A stretch of DNA of 64,000 bases from Amborella trichopoda (taxonomy: Eukaryota > Streptophyta > Magnoliopsida > Amborellales > Amborellaceae): contig NW_006495778.1 in the NCBI RefSeq assembly GCF_000471905.2, positions 3,439,641 through 3,503,640 on the forward strand, written 5' to 3'. Position numbers and translations under genes: made by a program. A model generated the notes under the pieces. The model had not been told where the DNA came from. It was given only the letters and a program-made list of their open reading frames with translations, and did no database searches. Every line of letters starts with the position of its first letter. Within the stretch, counting starts at the first letter, position 1. Positions 20,276-31,817 of this stretch are shown piece by piece.

Positions 20276-22114
20276 TAATTTTTTTCATTGTTTTATTTGT
20301 TTTTCTAAATTGTCTACCAATCCCGTGATGAAAACACCTACTGGGATGGATTTTTTTGTTGGGAGTTTTATGTGGCTCCCTCTCTCTCGGACACTCTCTC
20401 GCTCTCAAACAATGGGGTAGCGGGGATGGAGGATTAGTTGGGTGAATGGGTATGGGAGTGAAGTCTTTTGCGAAAGTGATCGTTCGAATAGTTAATCTCG
20501 TTTATCTGTTCTTCCTGGTAAACTCCCAGCGATTAAGGAACACCTACACAGGAGACATGAGCGAGAAACGTCACTGGGAGAAAATGAGACGGAGGTCCTC
20601 TTCTGAGGTTCAAGGCCACTTCTTCTGCTTCCCACCTGCTCTCGGGTAACATGGACTACTTCCCCTTCTCTCTCTCACTGAACCTTCCTTTCAAATTGAA
20701 ATATGTCTTCTTTTTTTTTTGTGAACACCAAGTTTTTTAAATTGAGAGAGACAGAGAGTATGGATGAATGTTTTTATTGAAAGAAAGAGATGGGTTAAAA
20801 TTCAAAAGCGAAAGAGAAATAGGTTATTGGTTCACGAGATTGAAATGTATTTAGCTGCTCAGGGGAGGCAGAAGGTGAGAACAAACGAGGCTCGGAGGAA
20901 CCAAATAATTTGTGTATTATTTCAGGTTTTATTGAATAATTCAGGCATCCCATCCGGTTCAATTGCTAAATAGCCAATGGAACCGAAATCTTGAGTTATG
21001 AACAGAAATTCAGCGAAATTTGGAGTTATGAACCTAAGTTCACCGAAATTTTGGACTACATCAAAAATTGCTCAAAGAAGAACAAAACAAAATCAAAATT
21101 TGGAGAACTTAGCCAAATTTGTTATGGCTTATGAGCTTTACCAGATTAATGAAGAAAACTATTCGTGAATGACCAGCAATTCAAATGCCGAATAATTTTG
21201 GTGACTTTAAAAAATAAAAATAAAAAATTATTCGGTACTTTTTCATCGTCAGACGTGGGCAACTCAAAAGAAAAATAAAACAAAACTGCATGGGGAATTG
21301 ACACCCCCAAATAAGACCCATACTTAAATTTGCTCTTTAAAAAGGATGTACGGACATATTTTTGTCCATTTTAATATATTACTAAGATGAAAATTATTGT
21401 CTAGGTGGAGCCCCTGTACACCCGACAACACCACCCAGAGCAGCCCGCTTTTGCCCTTTTCCCTCCCGCCACCCGGGAGCTCGTCTTTTTGTCTTCCATA
21501 ATTTCCCCACCTACCGGCAATGTTAACACAACAAGGGATGATTTTATAAAATTTTTTTGTTTTTTTTTCAGTACTTATTTAGTATAAGGATCAAAGAACA
21601 ATAGAATTTAATAGTCTATCCGGTATTTGTATCGCTGAACAACACAGTTTTTTATAATGTTCCACATTTTCTTTAAATAAACATTTTTAAAAATTGTCAA
21701 TTGAAAAGTTTAAAAAAACCTTACAAAATATCCAGTTTACTTAGGAAATGTCTTGAACCGGCTGATTTTGGAGGGACATGGCCGGATCTCAATATATTAC
21801 GAGATTTAGATCACCCACAACAATTTTTGATACAAATAAGTTATTTTTGAAACACTGCTTTTGACACAAAGGGACACACTCATCCCTTGCCATGCTATCA
21901 AACTATGTATAAAATATAAATATTTTTTTTTGAGAGAAGTTCAGAGCCTTATTAATCAACAATTAAAAAAAAATTACAGAGTCCGAGACCAAAGTCTCAG
22001 TTAAAACAGCAACTAATACACTCCCGTTTCCCAATAGAGTTTGAAAGCGGAAGCCTTTGTGGAGTGCATTATAATATGAGCGTATGCCCTCCTCCATAAT
22101 GGACACTTCTTCCC
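20276..22114. other. Intergenic stretch with one possible small exon
   Basis: No gene is certain. A plus-strand frame from 20446 (MGMGVKSFAKVIVRIVNLVYLFFL) has a basic start and a hydrophobic segment, followed by a donor-like CTG|GTAAAC at about 20518. This could be a first coding exon of a small membrane protein, but no continuation was found. TATA-like or promoter motifs could not be assigned. The sequence near 20980-21060 contains a short repeat (GAAATTTGGAGTTATGAAC). The remainder is AT-rich. Confidence 0.35.
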
Positions 22115-22190
22115 TTATGAGTCTTTTTTTTTCTTTTTTATGAGTTCCTTTATTAAGTTTAGAAAGATCTCTTTTTTAAAAATCTTTCAT

Positions 22191-22493
22191 GGAAAATTGT
22201 TTTATGCGGGCCAGTCCGTATTTCTACATATACGGTCTAGAAAGTATAAATCATCCATCTCAAAGATTGATGCAAGTAGGTGTTCCATCTAAAAACAATG
22301 AAAACTAACAGTCCAAATATTTTTTTACTAAAACTATTATTTTAAAATTTTAAAATTTATTTATTCATATTTATGATCTTCATGTTAAAGATTATATGTT
22401 CTTAAAAATTAAGTCTTAAAATTCATCTAAAAGAATAGATTTATTAAGCCGCATTTCTACATATGCAACCTTGGCAGCATAGAAACCGAGTCC
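22191..22493. mobile_element. 303-bp MITE with perfect 9-bp target duplication
   Basis: ATCTTTCAT occurs at 22182-22190 and again at 22494-22502. The element begins GGAAAATTGTTTTATGCGGG. The reverse complement of its right end begins GGACTCGGTTTCTATGCTGC, a partly matching inverted terminus. The 3' LTR has a single, uninterrupted ATCTTTC site at the equivalent place, which supports insertion after the retrotransposon arrived. The 9-bp duplication points to the Mutator superfamily. Confidence 0.75.
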
Positions 22494-22643
22494 ATCTTTC
22501 ATTGGTTGGGACATTTTCTATTAGTTTACGTTGGTCTTATTAGGAAGCTCGTGGGTTGGACTTGTCAAGTGGGTAAGTTCTTTTTAGTTTATTTTTTTTA
22601 TTTTTATTTTTTTGAGGATTTGCCTTTTGGAAGACAAAATATA

Positions 22644-23316
22644 GGGAAAATACAAAAACCCCCCTTGATGCAGCTTTCTTTACAATCTACCCCAAACTAG
22701 GTTTTCTATCGCAACATTTACCTCAGAACAAATCTTTCAAACAAATACCCCCAGTAAAAAAGTTATAGTTTTTAAGACCAAAATACCCTTTCTCTCTTCT
22801 AACACCGACTACTTATCTTTTCCAATAACATATAAAAAGGTGGTCCGACAGTATAAACAAGAGGTCTGACAATATCCCAAAGTGGTCCAACACTGACGAA
22901 GAACAGTCCGGCAATCGGCCCATGCGGTCCGACACTGCCCAAGAGCGGTCGGGCAATAGGCCCATGCAGTTCGACAACAACCCCAAAGTGCAGTCTGACA
23001 TTGTCAAAGGCCGGTCCAACACTTTTTTAGTTTAACGGGGTTTGGCAATTGGTACATGGCTGTACGTCAGCCTATGTAAGTCCACGTGAATGTCCAGCTA
23101 AAATTAATGGTTTACGTACATGAAAAAGGTATTTTTGTCAAGAAAATGTGTATTTTTTTACTTGGGCGTATTTCTTAGGAAAATGTACTTTAGTGAGAAG
23201 CAATGTTTAGTTGGGGATAAGTTGTTAGGAAAATGTATTTTAGGGCAAAAAGTAGGAAGCAATGTTTCGTTGGAGTGCATAAGAACCCTATTCTTGATGT
23301 TATTTGAAATTTTCCC
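22644..23316. mobile_element. GGGAAAATT-family MITE in the 5' LTR
   Basis: Starts GGGAAAATACAAAAACCCCCC and ends in ...AATTTTCCC. The arms (about 150 bases left, about 200 right) are inverted and share ACCCC, AAATACCCCCAGTAAAAAAG and CAAAATACC blocks. The centre holds about eight GGTCCGACA-like repeats. The flanking 9-mers CAAAATATA and TAAAGGATA agree at six of nine positions, a decayed duplication. The right arm also has an internal ~65-bp duplication. Confidence 0.75.
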
Positions 23317-23665
23317 TAAAGGATATCTTTTAGCAGGAGCACGCCTATCTTTTGATGTCAACGAAAAGGAAAAGAATCTTTTAGAGAGGGCAATTTAAAA
23401 GAAATAAGTTTCATTGCAAAGGAATTTTTAGTTGGTTGGACGTGAATAAACAAGTTCACATTTTACGTGTAGAGAGAGAGAGGGAGTGGCCTTTTGTGGG
23501 TTTTTTCTTTTTTCTTCTTACCTTTATGGGCACATAGCAAAAGATTCGGATCCGTACGTTTTGTTATTTTTTTTGTTGATTTTTTTCTTAAATATTAGTT
23601 TCTCTCTCTAAAATGCGGTTGTATTTGTCGAGTTTTGACTGCTGGTAATTTTCAACTGCATGTGG

Positions 23666-23677
23666 TGGTATCAGAGC
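23666..23677 (+). promoter_or_regulatory. Primer binding site, tRNA-Met type
   Basis: TGGTATCAGAGC lies five bases after the 5' LTR end. This is the widely used PBS complementary to the 3' end of initiator tRNA-Met in plant LTR retrotransposons, and its position fixes the LTR end and the direction of the element. Confidence 0.9.
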
Positions 23678-23743
23678 CTCGATTCTTGTACAATCGCTGT
23701 GCTCATTGACAAAGCATCGTTGTTCATCGACATGTTCGACAAC

Positions 23744-24800
23744 TAAGTACTAAGAATGAGCAGATCCAGCGAGAGCGGGACCTCCAGGATATCAAGATCA
23801 AAAATTTGAGAAGGCAAGTAGAAGAGCTGACACAACGCTTGGCATAAAATCCAATCCTGACACACTATAATGACGGTAGTGCATTGGATGCGGTTTTCGA
23901 GAACTCGTTCCATGCGCACGCTCCATGTTGGGAGCCCCATGTTCAGGAGAGCAGATCTTGGGATCTGAGTATTAATATCGACATACCAAAGTTTGAGGGA
24001 GGATGCAGGAGGAAGAATTTTTATGATTGGATTGATACCATAGATCGCATATGTGAATACAAGGATAAGCCTAATGATAGGAAGGTTAAGCTCATGACCA
24101 TTAAGTTTAAGGGTCGTGTATCAGCTTGGTGGGAACAATTAATAAAGGCTCGAAAAAAGCTGGGAAAGTGGAAGATCATTAATTGGGAAAAGATGAAGAA
24201 AACAATTAAGGGAACAGTTCTTGCCTATTAACTACACCCAAACGACGTTTCAATGACTTTATACCTTTCGATAAGTGGGCGGTCCGTTGACGATTATACT
24301 GAGGAGTTCCATTAATTAGTTACATAGAACAACTTGTTCGAGACTGAAGAGCAGCTAGTTGTCTGATACATAGGGGGACTATGCCAATCAATTTAAATGT
24401 CCTAAGCTTACACCATCTATGTATTGTTTTAGAAGTCTATCAATGTGCTTTGATAATAGAAAAACAACACTCTAGAAGTAGGGCTAGCACATCCACAAGA
24501 GGAGATTTGGGTCATTGTATAGGTTGATTTCAAGATCGTGCTACAAGGCTTGAAGATGCACTATTTGGGGGCATAGGGATACCATTGCAATACTTATTAA
24601 TCGCTCAGATACTGCTGGTCCAGGTGCTAGATTTCAGGGCAGCAACTCAACTCTCCATTGCTTTAAGTGCAGGGCGGCAGGTCATAAGGATGGAGATTGT
24701 AGGAAGCCGAATAGTTGTCCTGATAAAAACAAGCAACTTATGATCGTGGAATAGAACCTAGATGATGTTGATGGGTATGATAATGATCCAGTTTATGATG
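23744..24800 (+). pseudogene. gag of the Ty3/gypsy element
   Basis: The capsid-like region reads IDIPKFEGG, FYDWIDTIDRICEYKD and WWEQLIKAR (about 23975-24160), the usual pattern of plant Ty3 gag. It continues in other frames through SGRSVDDYTEEFH (about 24275). A CCHC zinc knuckle, CFKCRAAGHKDGDC, lies at 24659-24700. Many stops separate these blocks. Confidence 0.8.
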
Positions 24801-24899
24801 AGGAGCCAGATGATGATGATCTTGTTTATGGAGATATTGCAGAGTCCCTAGTTATTCGAAAGAGACTAGTAACGCGCAAGCAAGATACCCAGGAGGATT

Positions 24900-26536
24900 G
24901 GTTGTGGACCAATATTTTTCACACCACTTGTACCATTGAAGGCAAGGTGTGCAAGTTATTATTGATAGTGGGAGTTATGGGAATGTAATTTCACAAGAAG
25001 CGGTCACAAAGCTCAAGCTCAGCACCGAGAAGCATCCCCAACCAAACAAGCTTACTTGGTTTAAGAAGGGAAATGAGTTACGAGTAGATAATATATGCCA
25101 TGTTTCTTTCTCTATTGGAAATAAATATTTTAATGATGTGTGGTGTGATGTTGTTGCCATACAAGCTCGGCACCGAGACGCGTCCCCAACCATACAAGTT
25201 CACTTGGTTCAAGAAGGGAAATGAGTTATGTGTAGATAATAGATGGCATGTTTCTTTCTCTATTGGAAAGAAATATTTTAATGATGTATAGAATGATGTG
25301 GTTGCTATAGATGTTTGTCATCTATTATTAGGTAGACCATGGCAATATGATCATAGATCAATACATAATAGGAGGAAGGACACATATACTATTTAAAATG
25401 ATAATAATAAAATTTTGTTAGCTCTCATGAAAGAGGAAATTACACCTAAGCTTAAACCATAGGAGGGTGCAAATTTTCTCTCAATGGCTAGCTTTATGGA
25501 AGACGTTCAAGAGACTAGGTTAATGTTTGTTTTAGTGGTTTATGAGGAGAATTTCGATTCTGTTGTTCCAGTGGAGGTTAAATCTTTGATTGAGGATTAT
25601 AGTGATGTCATCCCAAATGACTTCCCCTCAGGTTTCCCATGCGAGATATACAGCATCACATAGACTTCATTCTATGGTGAATGTATGTGGATAGTAGGGT
25701 CATAATCAAGGTCATTGTGAAATACCATTTCCATATTCCTAGGTTGGATGACAAGTTGGACCAACTTTTTGGTGCCTAGGTCTTTTCCAAAATTGACCTA
25801 AAGAGTGGTTATCATCAGATACGTATTAGTTCTGGGGATGAGGAAAACGACTTTTAAAGCACATCATGGATTATTTGAGTGGTTGGTTATGTCTTTTGAA
25901 TTGTCAAATGCTCCTACTACCTACCATTTGAATTGTCAAATGCTCCTATTACCTTCATGAGAGTGATGAACTGTGTGCTCAGATCCTTTATTGACAAATG
26001 TGTTGTCCTATACTTTGATGACATAATACTCTTCATGTGAAACTCATATGCAGCACCCCAGGGATGTTTTGGAAACTCTAAGTCAACATAAACTGTATGC
26101 TAATATTAAGAATTGCAGTTTCATGACAGAAAGTGTGGTGCTTTTTGGGTATGTTGTTTCTTTTGAGGGGAAAGCAGATCAGTCCAAAGTGAGGATTATA
26201 CTTGAGTGGGCTACTCCGTGCAACATACATGATGTCGGCAGTTTCAATGGTTGGACTTCTTTTTAACGGCGATTCATAAGGAATTTCAATGCTCTTGTTT
26301 TGCCAGTTACACATTGTTTGAAGATGCTTAAATTTCATTGGACTCTAGAAGCAGAGCAGAGTTTCAAGTTAATAGAGAATAAAATGCTCGAAGCACTTGT
26401 GTTAGCTTTACCAAACTTTGATAAATTTTTTGAAGTTAATCATAATGCATCAGGAGTTGGTATTGACGATGTGTGAAGCCAGGAAGGAAAATAAATGGCA
26501 TTCTACAATGAAAAGCTAAGTGGGTCCAAGGTTAAT
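24900..26536 (+). pseudogene. Protease, reverse transcriptase and start of RNase H
   Basis: The protease active site appears as DSGS (24964-24975). A 148-bp tandem duplication follows (listed separately). The RT carries the YFDD catalytic box at 26011-26022, followed by SQHKLYANIKNCSF and FGYVVSFEG. RNase H begins near 26400 (NFDKFFEVNHNASGVGI) and is cut at 26536 by the solo LTR. There are numerous stops and frameshifts. A ~33-bp duplication (TTTGAATTGTCAAATGCTCC twice, near 25900 and 25930) sits in the RT. Confidence 0.85.
25014..25309 (+). repeat. 148-bp tandem duplication inside the protease region
   Basis: Copy 1 runs about 25014-25161 and copy 2 about 25162-25309, both starting CAAGCTC-GCACCGAGA and containing GGGAAATGAGTTA and CATGTTTCTTTCTCTATTGG. 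The copies differ at scattered positions, so the event is not recent. Because 148 is not a multiple of three, it also shifts the frame. Confidence 0.9.
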
Positions 26537-27242
26537 TGTCACGACCCCGCCCCCTACCACCTATCATACTTGTTGGAGGGCAATAGGGTGTGGGACTGCA
26601 GCCAAAGGTAGCGAATGCCACTCAGGTGGGAGTGCGCTCAACGCTTTAAGAAGAAGGAATCAAAGCAAACCACAAAACAAAAGCAAAACTCCAATCATAC
26701 AACCACAAAATAAAACCGAACAACCAAGTTTAGGACTATATATAAAAATCCAAAGCATTACAAATATGTCTAAGGCTCCAAAAGCCCAACAATATCTACA
26801 TAGCTTTAATACAGATAAGAACTATATGGCCAAACCGCCATGTAAAACATATAATTGAAAAAGACTTCCACAAGAAGCACGAAGCTCCAACTACCAGCCG
26901 CGATCACCAAAACCGCCCATCCTTTTCCCATGGCTATCTATCACTCTACATAGATGAAAGATAAAAGAATGAGCTGTAAAACCCAGTAAATAGATCAAGT
27001 TGTCATGCCTTCCTGCCTATGAACAGTCTCTCATAACCATACTCAGGGTTCATGCAAGTCTTACAAACACGGAGCCATGTATCGCCATTATATTTAGCAA
27101 TATATCGTGAGTGATTTCTTTCATGGTAGAGAAATCACAAATCAAATATCAGATGTCACATGAACTTGCAGTTTATCAAATTTTTCCATCATAATCATCA
27201 TCACAGATAAAAAATAAACATGATATATATCTATATAGGAAA

Positions 27243-27680
27243 AAGCTGGGATTAGCCCACTAGCTCATATGAACATATGAGCCCAATGGCTCAGATTGAA
27301 TCTGGATCGATCTGACGATCACAAATGTCTTGTACTATTTGAATTTTATTAATTTTTTTAGAAATTAAAGTTACTTGAAATTTTAGGCATGTGTTTATAA
27401 AAAATAGGTGAATCTTCAGAAAATATCAAAAAAATATTTTACATGAAATAAATTGACCAAAATACCCCCAAAACGTTTCGGGGGGTTTCTTGATCATGTT
27501 GTTTTTCACGAATAAATTTTTTTATATTTTTATTAGGTGAGACTTAATAAAAATAACGTACACCTAAAATTTAAAATGATTTAAATTTATAAAAATACAA
27601 TAAACTTTAAGCCCTACCAGACATTTGTGTTTGTCATAGGCTGTTGGGTTCATATGAGCTAGTGGGCTAATTCCAACTTT
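27243..27680. mobile_element. Small inverted-repeat element inside the solo LTR
   Basis: The left end AAGCTGGGATTAGCCCACTA (then GCTCATATGAAC) is matched by the reverse complement of 27641-27680. The element lies between TATATA runs. A second left-end copy in direct orientation starts at about 27698 just beyond a (TA)n run and ends near 27765. The superfamily is not determined; TA flanks suggest TA-targeting, but the TA runs make the exact duplication unreadable. Confidence 0.65.
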
Positions 27681-27894
27681 ATATATATATATATATGTGG
27701 GATTAGCCCACTAACTCATATGAACATATGAGCCCAACGTTCCAAATTGATTCTAGGCCGATCTAATATATATATATATATATGTCAAACATAAACAATG
27801 CTAATATCACCTACTCCCGAAGTAGAAGCCTTATCCATCAAGCCTAGCCAATCCCATTGCTTAGGACTTTTACCATCACTTAGGAGGGAAAATA

Positions 27895-28315
27895 ATGACA
27901 AATGGATCACCCATTTCGTAATGCCTTCACACACACACACGATCCCCACCGCTCTTTGGGGCTTTTGATAGGCCCTCAATTGTTCTCTAGCTGGAGGGCG
28001 TTACACCACTAATGGATGACCCATTGCGTAATGCCATATACACATATTAGGAGGCACGACCCTCCCATGTGACTCACATCCTAAATCCTTTCCTATCATT
28101 GAAAGTTAGGGAAATATCTCAACTGCTGACACAACTTTCTTATCATATCACGTTACACTACCAACGGATGACCCGTTGCATAGTGGCTCATATATTTCTT
28201 ATCATATCATCTTACACTACCAATAGATGATCTATTACATAGTGCCTTACACATTTCTTATCATATCATCTTATGCTACCAATGGATGACCCACTGCATA
28301 GTGCCTTATACACAT
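27895..28315 (+). repeat. ~60-bp tandem repeats (GGATGACCCATTGC)
   Basis: Five degenerate units carry AATGGATGACCCATTGC-TAATGCC or similar, at about 27900, 28012, 28155, 28215 and 28277. The last three are separated by CTTATCATATCATCTTA. These are internal to the solo LTR. Confidence 0.8.
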
Positions 28316-28319
28316 CATT

Positions 28320-28650
28320 TCATCACAGAGCATACTTTCATATCAGAATAGAGCATGTACATATCATATCAGAGCATGTGCATATCATATCATAGCAGAA
28401 CATGTCTTACTACATGCATCCATATAACAAAGCTTATCTCATTATCATGCATTCATATCATAATTGAGCATGTCTTGATACAATCATTCATGTCATAACT
28501 AAGCATGCCTTATTACATGTATTCATATCATAACTGATCATGTCTTACTACATACATTCATATCATACTATAGCATACTTTCATTTCATAACAAAGCATA
28601 CTTCCATTTCATAATAGAACATATTATAACAGAGCATAACTCATGCACAC
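28320..28650 (+). repeat. Degenerate TCATATCATAAC-GAGCATG repeats
   Basis: About nine copies of a 35-45 base motif containing CATATCATA, then AGCATG and often CTTA-TACAT, fill this stretch. They are internal to the solo LTR. Confidence 0.75.
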
Positions 28651-28879
28651 ATGTCATCGAGCTTATTAGCTCAAAGGGCGTCATCGAGTTATTTTCTGGT
28701 TTTTCACAGTAAACATATTCCACCTTTAAAGGCATATCATGAAATTAAAAAATCATTTGGACCTTAAGCCACTTTCATAACAATCTCAACTAATGAAAAC
28801 GTAATTTTCGTGGAGGGGGTGATCCCAAATTTTGGCTTAAAGGTTATCAAACGGTTTGACGTTCTTTGAGTATAGTTCA

Positions 28880-29660
28880 TCTTTTCACAGCAGCAATTCC
28901 AGGGTGATATTCTCATGGAATGATGGCATAACTTTCAAATTACAGAAAATTTTTTCATAGTTTTGAAACCTTTTTTATAATATAATTATTTATCTTTCAT
29001 TTAGAAGTTGTTTGACCTCAGATATATTTTGGTCAGCGAACAGTTCTACACAAAAACACATAAACTTCCTGAAAATTCATTTCACAATCCGAACATCCTT
29101 TCGAAAATGGCTCATAACTTTCAAGCCAAAAGAGATATTGACAAGAGGTCTTTTTCATATTAAAATAGATTCAAATAGTACTTTCCCAAAAAAATTTGTG
29201 ATCAGCAGAGATGTTTTCGATATTGAATTGATCACACAAATAGGAGTCACAGTTCTGGAAAATTCTTGTCTTCACAGTAGAAATTCCAGTGTGACATTCT
29301 CATAGAAAAATGGGTGTTACTTCCAATCCACATGGAATTCTATCATAGTTCCAAAACCATTTTTAAAATAGACTCATTTATATTTCATTTAGAAGTATTT
29401 TAACCTTATTCTAATAAATTTTGGTCAGTGAACAATTCCACACAAAAACACATAATAGTTCTGGAAATTCATTTCACCATTATGGCATACTTCATAAATG
29501 ACTAATAAGTTTCAAACCAAAAGAGGTATTAACAAGCAATATTTACCATCTTAAAATAGATTCACAGTGGTACTTTCTCACAAAATTTTATGATCAACAG
29601 AGATGTCTTTAATACTCAAACTATCATATAACTAGGAGTCAGAGTTCTGGAAAACATGAC
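28880..29660 (+). repeat. Two ~393-bp tandem units
   Basis: GAACAGTTCTACACAAAAAC at about 29038 recurs as GAACAATTCCACACAAAAAC near 29431. Likewise AATTCCAGGGTGATATTCTC (28896) recurs as AATTCCAGTGTGACATTCTC (29283). Two diverged copies of the unit follow each other. Confidence 0.85.
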
Positions 29661-30061
29661 ACATTTTATCAAGATTTCAATAGTATACATCCACACCCAT
29701 ATTCACAATCACATTCATATTCATACATGAATTTCATACTTAATGAACTAAGTAAACATGCATCAAATAAAATCATTGAAGCATGGAAGTTATATATACT
29801 TACATGCACCAAAAGAGACTCCAAGGTTCCCTTCAAAGGACCAAGTTCCAAGGATGGGTTCAAGCTTAAGGCTTTAAGTCTAGAGAGGGAGGATGTGGGT
29901 GAGAGAGGGAAAAACTCATGGAGGGGTGTGAAGGGGGGGTGTAAATAAGCAAAAGAAAGGGGGCATCAGCATACAACTGACAATTGGCACCTAAGAGGCA
30001 TGCAAGCCATCATGAGAAGAGTTCCCCTAGATTGTCGTATTCATTTGAGCTCAACAGCGTC

Positions 30062-30245
30062 GCGCTCTGCAGCTTCCATGCTCATATGCGCTTGACTGCT
30101 TCCATGCTCATCTACGCTCAGCGGCTTCCATGCCATCTGCGCTCGGCGGCTTCCATGCTCATATGTGCTCGGCAGCTTCCATGCTCATATGTGCTCGATA
30201 ACTTCCATGATCATCTGCGCTTGACGGCTTCCATGCAATACCCAT
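30062..30245 (+). repeat. 26-bp minisatellite (GCTTCCATGCTCATATGCGCT)
   Basis: About seven head-to-tail copies of CTTCCATGCTCATATGYGCT followed by a variable CGRC segment, near the 3' end of the solo LTR. Unit length is 26-27 bases. Confidence 0.9.
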
Positions 30246-30317
30246 GCGCTTGGCTACAGACTGACGACTCGCCGGCGCACTACCATATGCTGGGAAAGTC
30301 CGGGTCCTTACATTAAT

Positions 30318-31790
30318 TATTCTACTTATGATATTGAGTTTTATGCTATTGTGCAAGTATTGAGGAATTGAAGACATTATTTGGCGTAGAGAAAGTTTAT
30401 TCTTTACTCGGATTACGGAACTCTTAAATACAGCAGTGGCCACCACAAACCCAACCGAATGCATGATAAATGAGTGTCTTACTTGTAGGAGTTTACTTTT
30501 ACCTTGAAGCATGAAGCATGTATTCATAACAAGGTAGCTGATGCTTTGAGTAAGCGAGCCACATTACTTACCACTATGAAGGTGAAGGTGTGGGTTTGAG
30601 CCTTCTAAGGAGTTGTACCAAGATGAGCATAAATTTAGAGCAATTATGGCTGATGTTGTAGCAGGTAAGCATGATGATTATTATGTGCATGATGATTTTC
30701 TTGTCAGAGGCCTAAAACTGTGTATACCAAAGTGCTCACTATGAGAAACGATCATTAGGGAGTTGCATAATGAAGGTCACTTTGGTCATGACGAACCATG
30801 GCCTCGGTGTCTAATGATTATTTTGTGCCCAAGATGTTGCATAACATTGGTAGATTTATAAACAGATGTTATGTTTGTCAGGTTTCTAAAGGAACCATGC
30901 AGAATACTGGACTCTATATTCCATTTTAGTGCTAGCTGCACTATGGTAAGATGTATGGATTTTGTGTTGGGTTTGCGTGGAACATAGAGAGGTATGGATT
31001 TAGGATTTCTGGTGGTTGACATATTCTCTAAAATGACACACTTTGTTGCCTGCAGGAAATCTATGGATGCTTCTAACATTGCCAAAATCTATTTCAAGGA
31101 GATTGAAAGATTGCATGTCATTCCAAAATTAATCACTTTATATAGAGATACAAAATTCATGAGTCATTTCTGAAGATCTATATGGAAGTCGATGGGAACT
31201 GAGTTATATTTTAGTAGTGTTTATTAACACAAACTCATGGTCAAACAGAGGTAGCGAATAAGAGCTTGGGAAAATTATTGTGTATTTTAGCCGGAAACAA
31301 ACCGAAACAATGGGATTTGGCTTATCTCAAGTTGAATTTGCTTTTAACATTTCCCAGAATCGAACTACTAAAAAAACCCATTTGAAGTTGTCTATGGATA
31401 TAATCCAAGCAGTGCGCTAGATTTGACTCCTATAACCCATGCAGGGAAGATTTAACTTACCAAATTAAAGGCATTCATGAGCAGGTTAAGAAGCAGATTG
31501 AAGCCAGTAATGCAAAATACAAGGTTGCTGCAGATAAGCATTGTCACAAGCAAGTGTTCGAAGTTGGAGATTATGTGTGGGCTATTTTGACTTAAGATAG
31601 CTATCCTACTGAGGAGTATAACAAGCTGAGTAATTGGAAGATTGGGCCATACGAAATTTTTAAGAAGATCATGACAATGCCTATCAGTTAAAGCTACCAA
31701 GCCACATGAGGACTTCTAATGATTTCAATGTCAAGCACTTAATCTTTTTGCGGGAGATACCTCTAGTGACGAAGAGCTTAGCTCAAGGAC
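30318..31790 (+). pseudogene. RNase H end and integrase of the Ty3/gypsy element
   Basis: The reading resumes directly after the solo LTR with YSTYDIEFYAIVQVLRN, then HNKVADALSKRA (about 30520-30560), the usual end of RNase H. Integrase follows with HNEGHFGHDE (HHCC region), MDFVLGLRGT and FLVVDIFSKMTHFVAC (about 31005-31050). A KLITLYRDTKF segment (about 31130-31160) and QVFEVGDYVWA near the C terminus follow. Several stops are present. Confidence 0.85.
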
Positions 31791-31817
31791 GAGTTCTCTC
31801 CAACCAAGGGAGGATAA

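Larger units (their letters stand above)
22115..23660 (+). repeat. 5' LTR of the Ty3/gypsy element
   Basis: Blocks shared with 31818-33609 include TCCTTTATTAAGTTTAGAAAGAT-type sequence (22145), GGGACATTTTCT (22507), GGACTTGTCAA, GTTGGTTGGACGTGAATAAA (about 23430) and the terminal CTCTCTAAAATGCGGTTG (about 23600) through TAATTTTC-CTGCA. It ends in CA at 23660, six bases before the PBS. It is inflated by two MITEs (22191-22493 and 22644-23316). The first ~100 bases of the 3' LTR have no counterpart here. Confidence 0.75.
26537..30312 (+). mobile_element. 3.78-kb solo LTR with perfect TTAAT target duplication
   Basis: Begins TGTCACGACCCCGCCCC and ends GGGTCCTTACA, with TTAAT at 26532-26536 and 30313-30317. 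The host RNase H reading stops at the left edge and resumes at the right edge. TG...CA ends, a 5-bp duplication, lack of coding sequence and a terminal GGGTCCTTACA all fit a solo LTR. The TGTxACGxCCC start resembles long LTRs of the Tekay/Del chromovirus lineage; that assignment is by recall. It carries four internal repeat arrays and a MITE. Confidence 0.9.

Noticed and set aside
28138..28315. Regular repeats that might look like a CRISPR array
   Set aside because: Eukaryotic LTR context, repeats are diverged, spacers are not unique and no cas genes exist.
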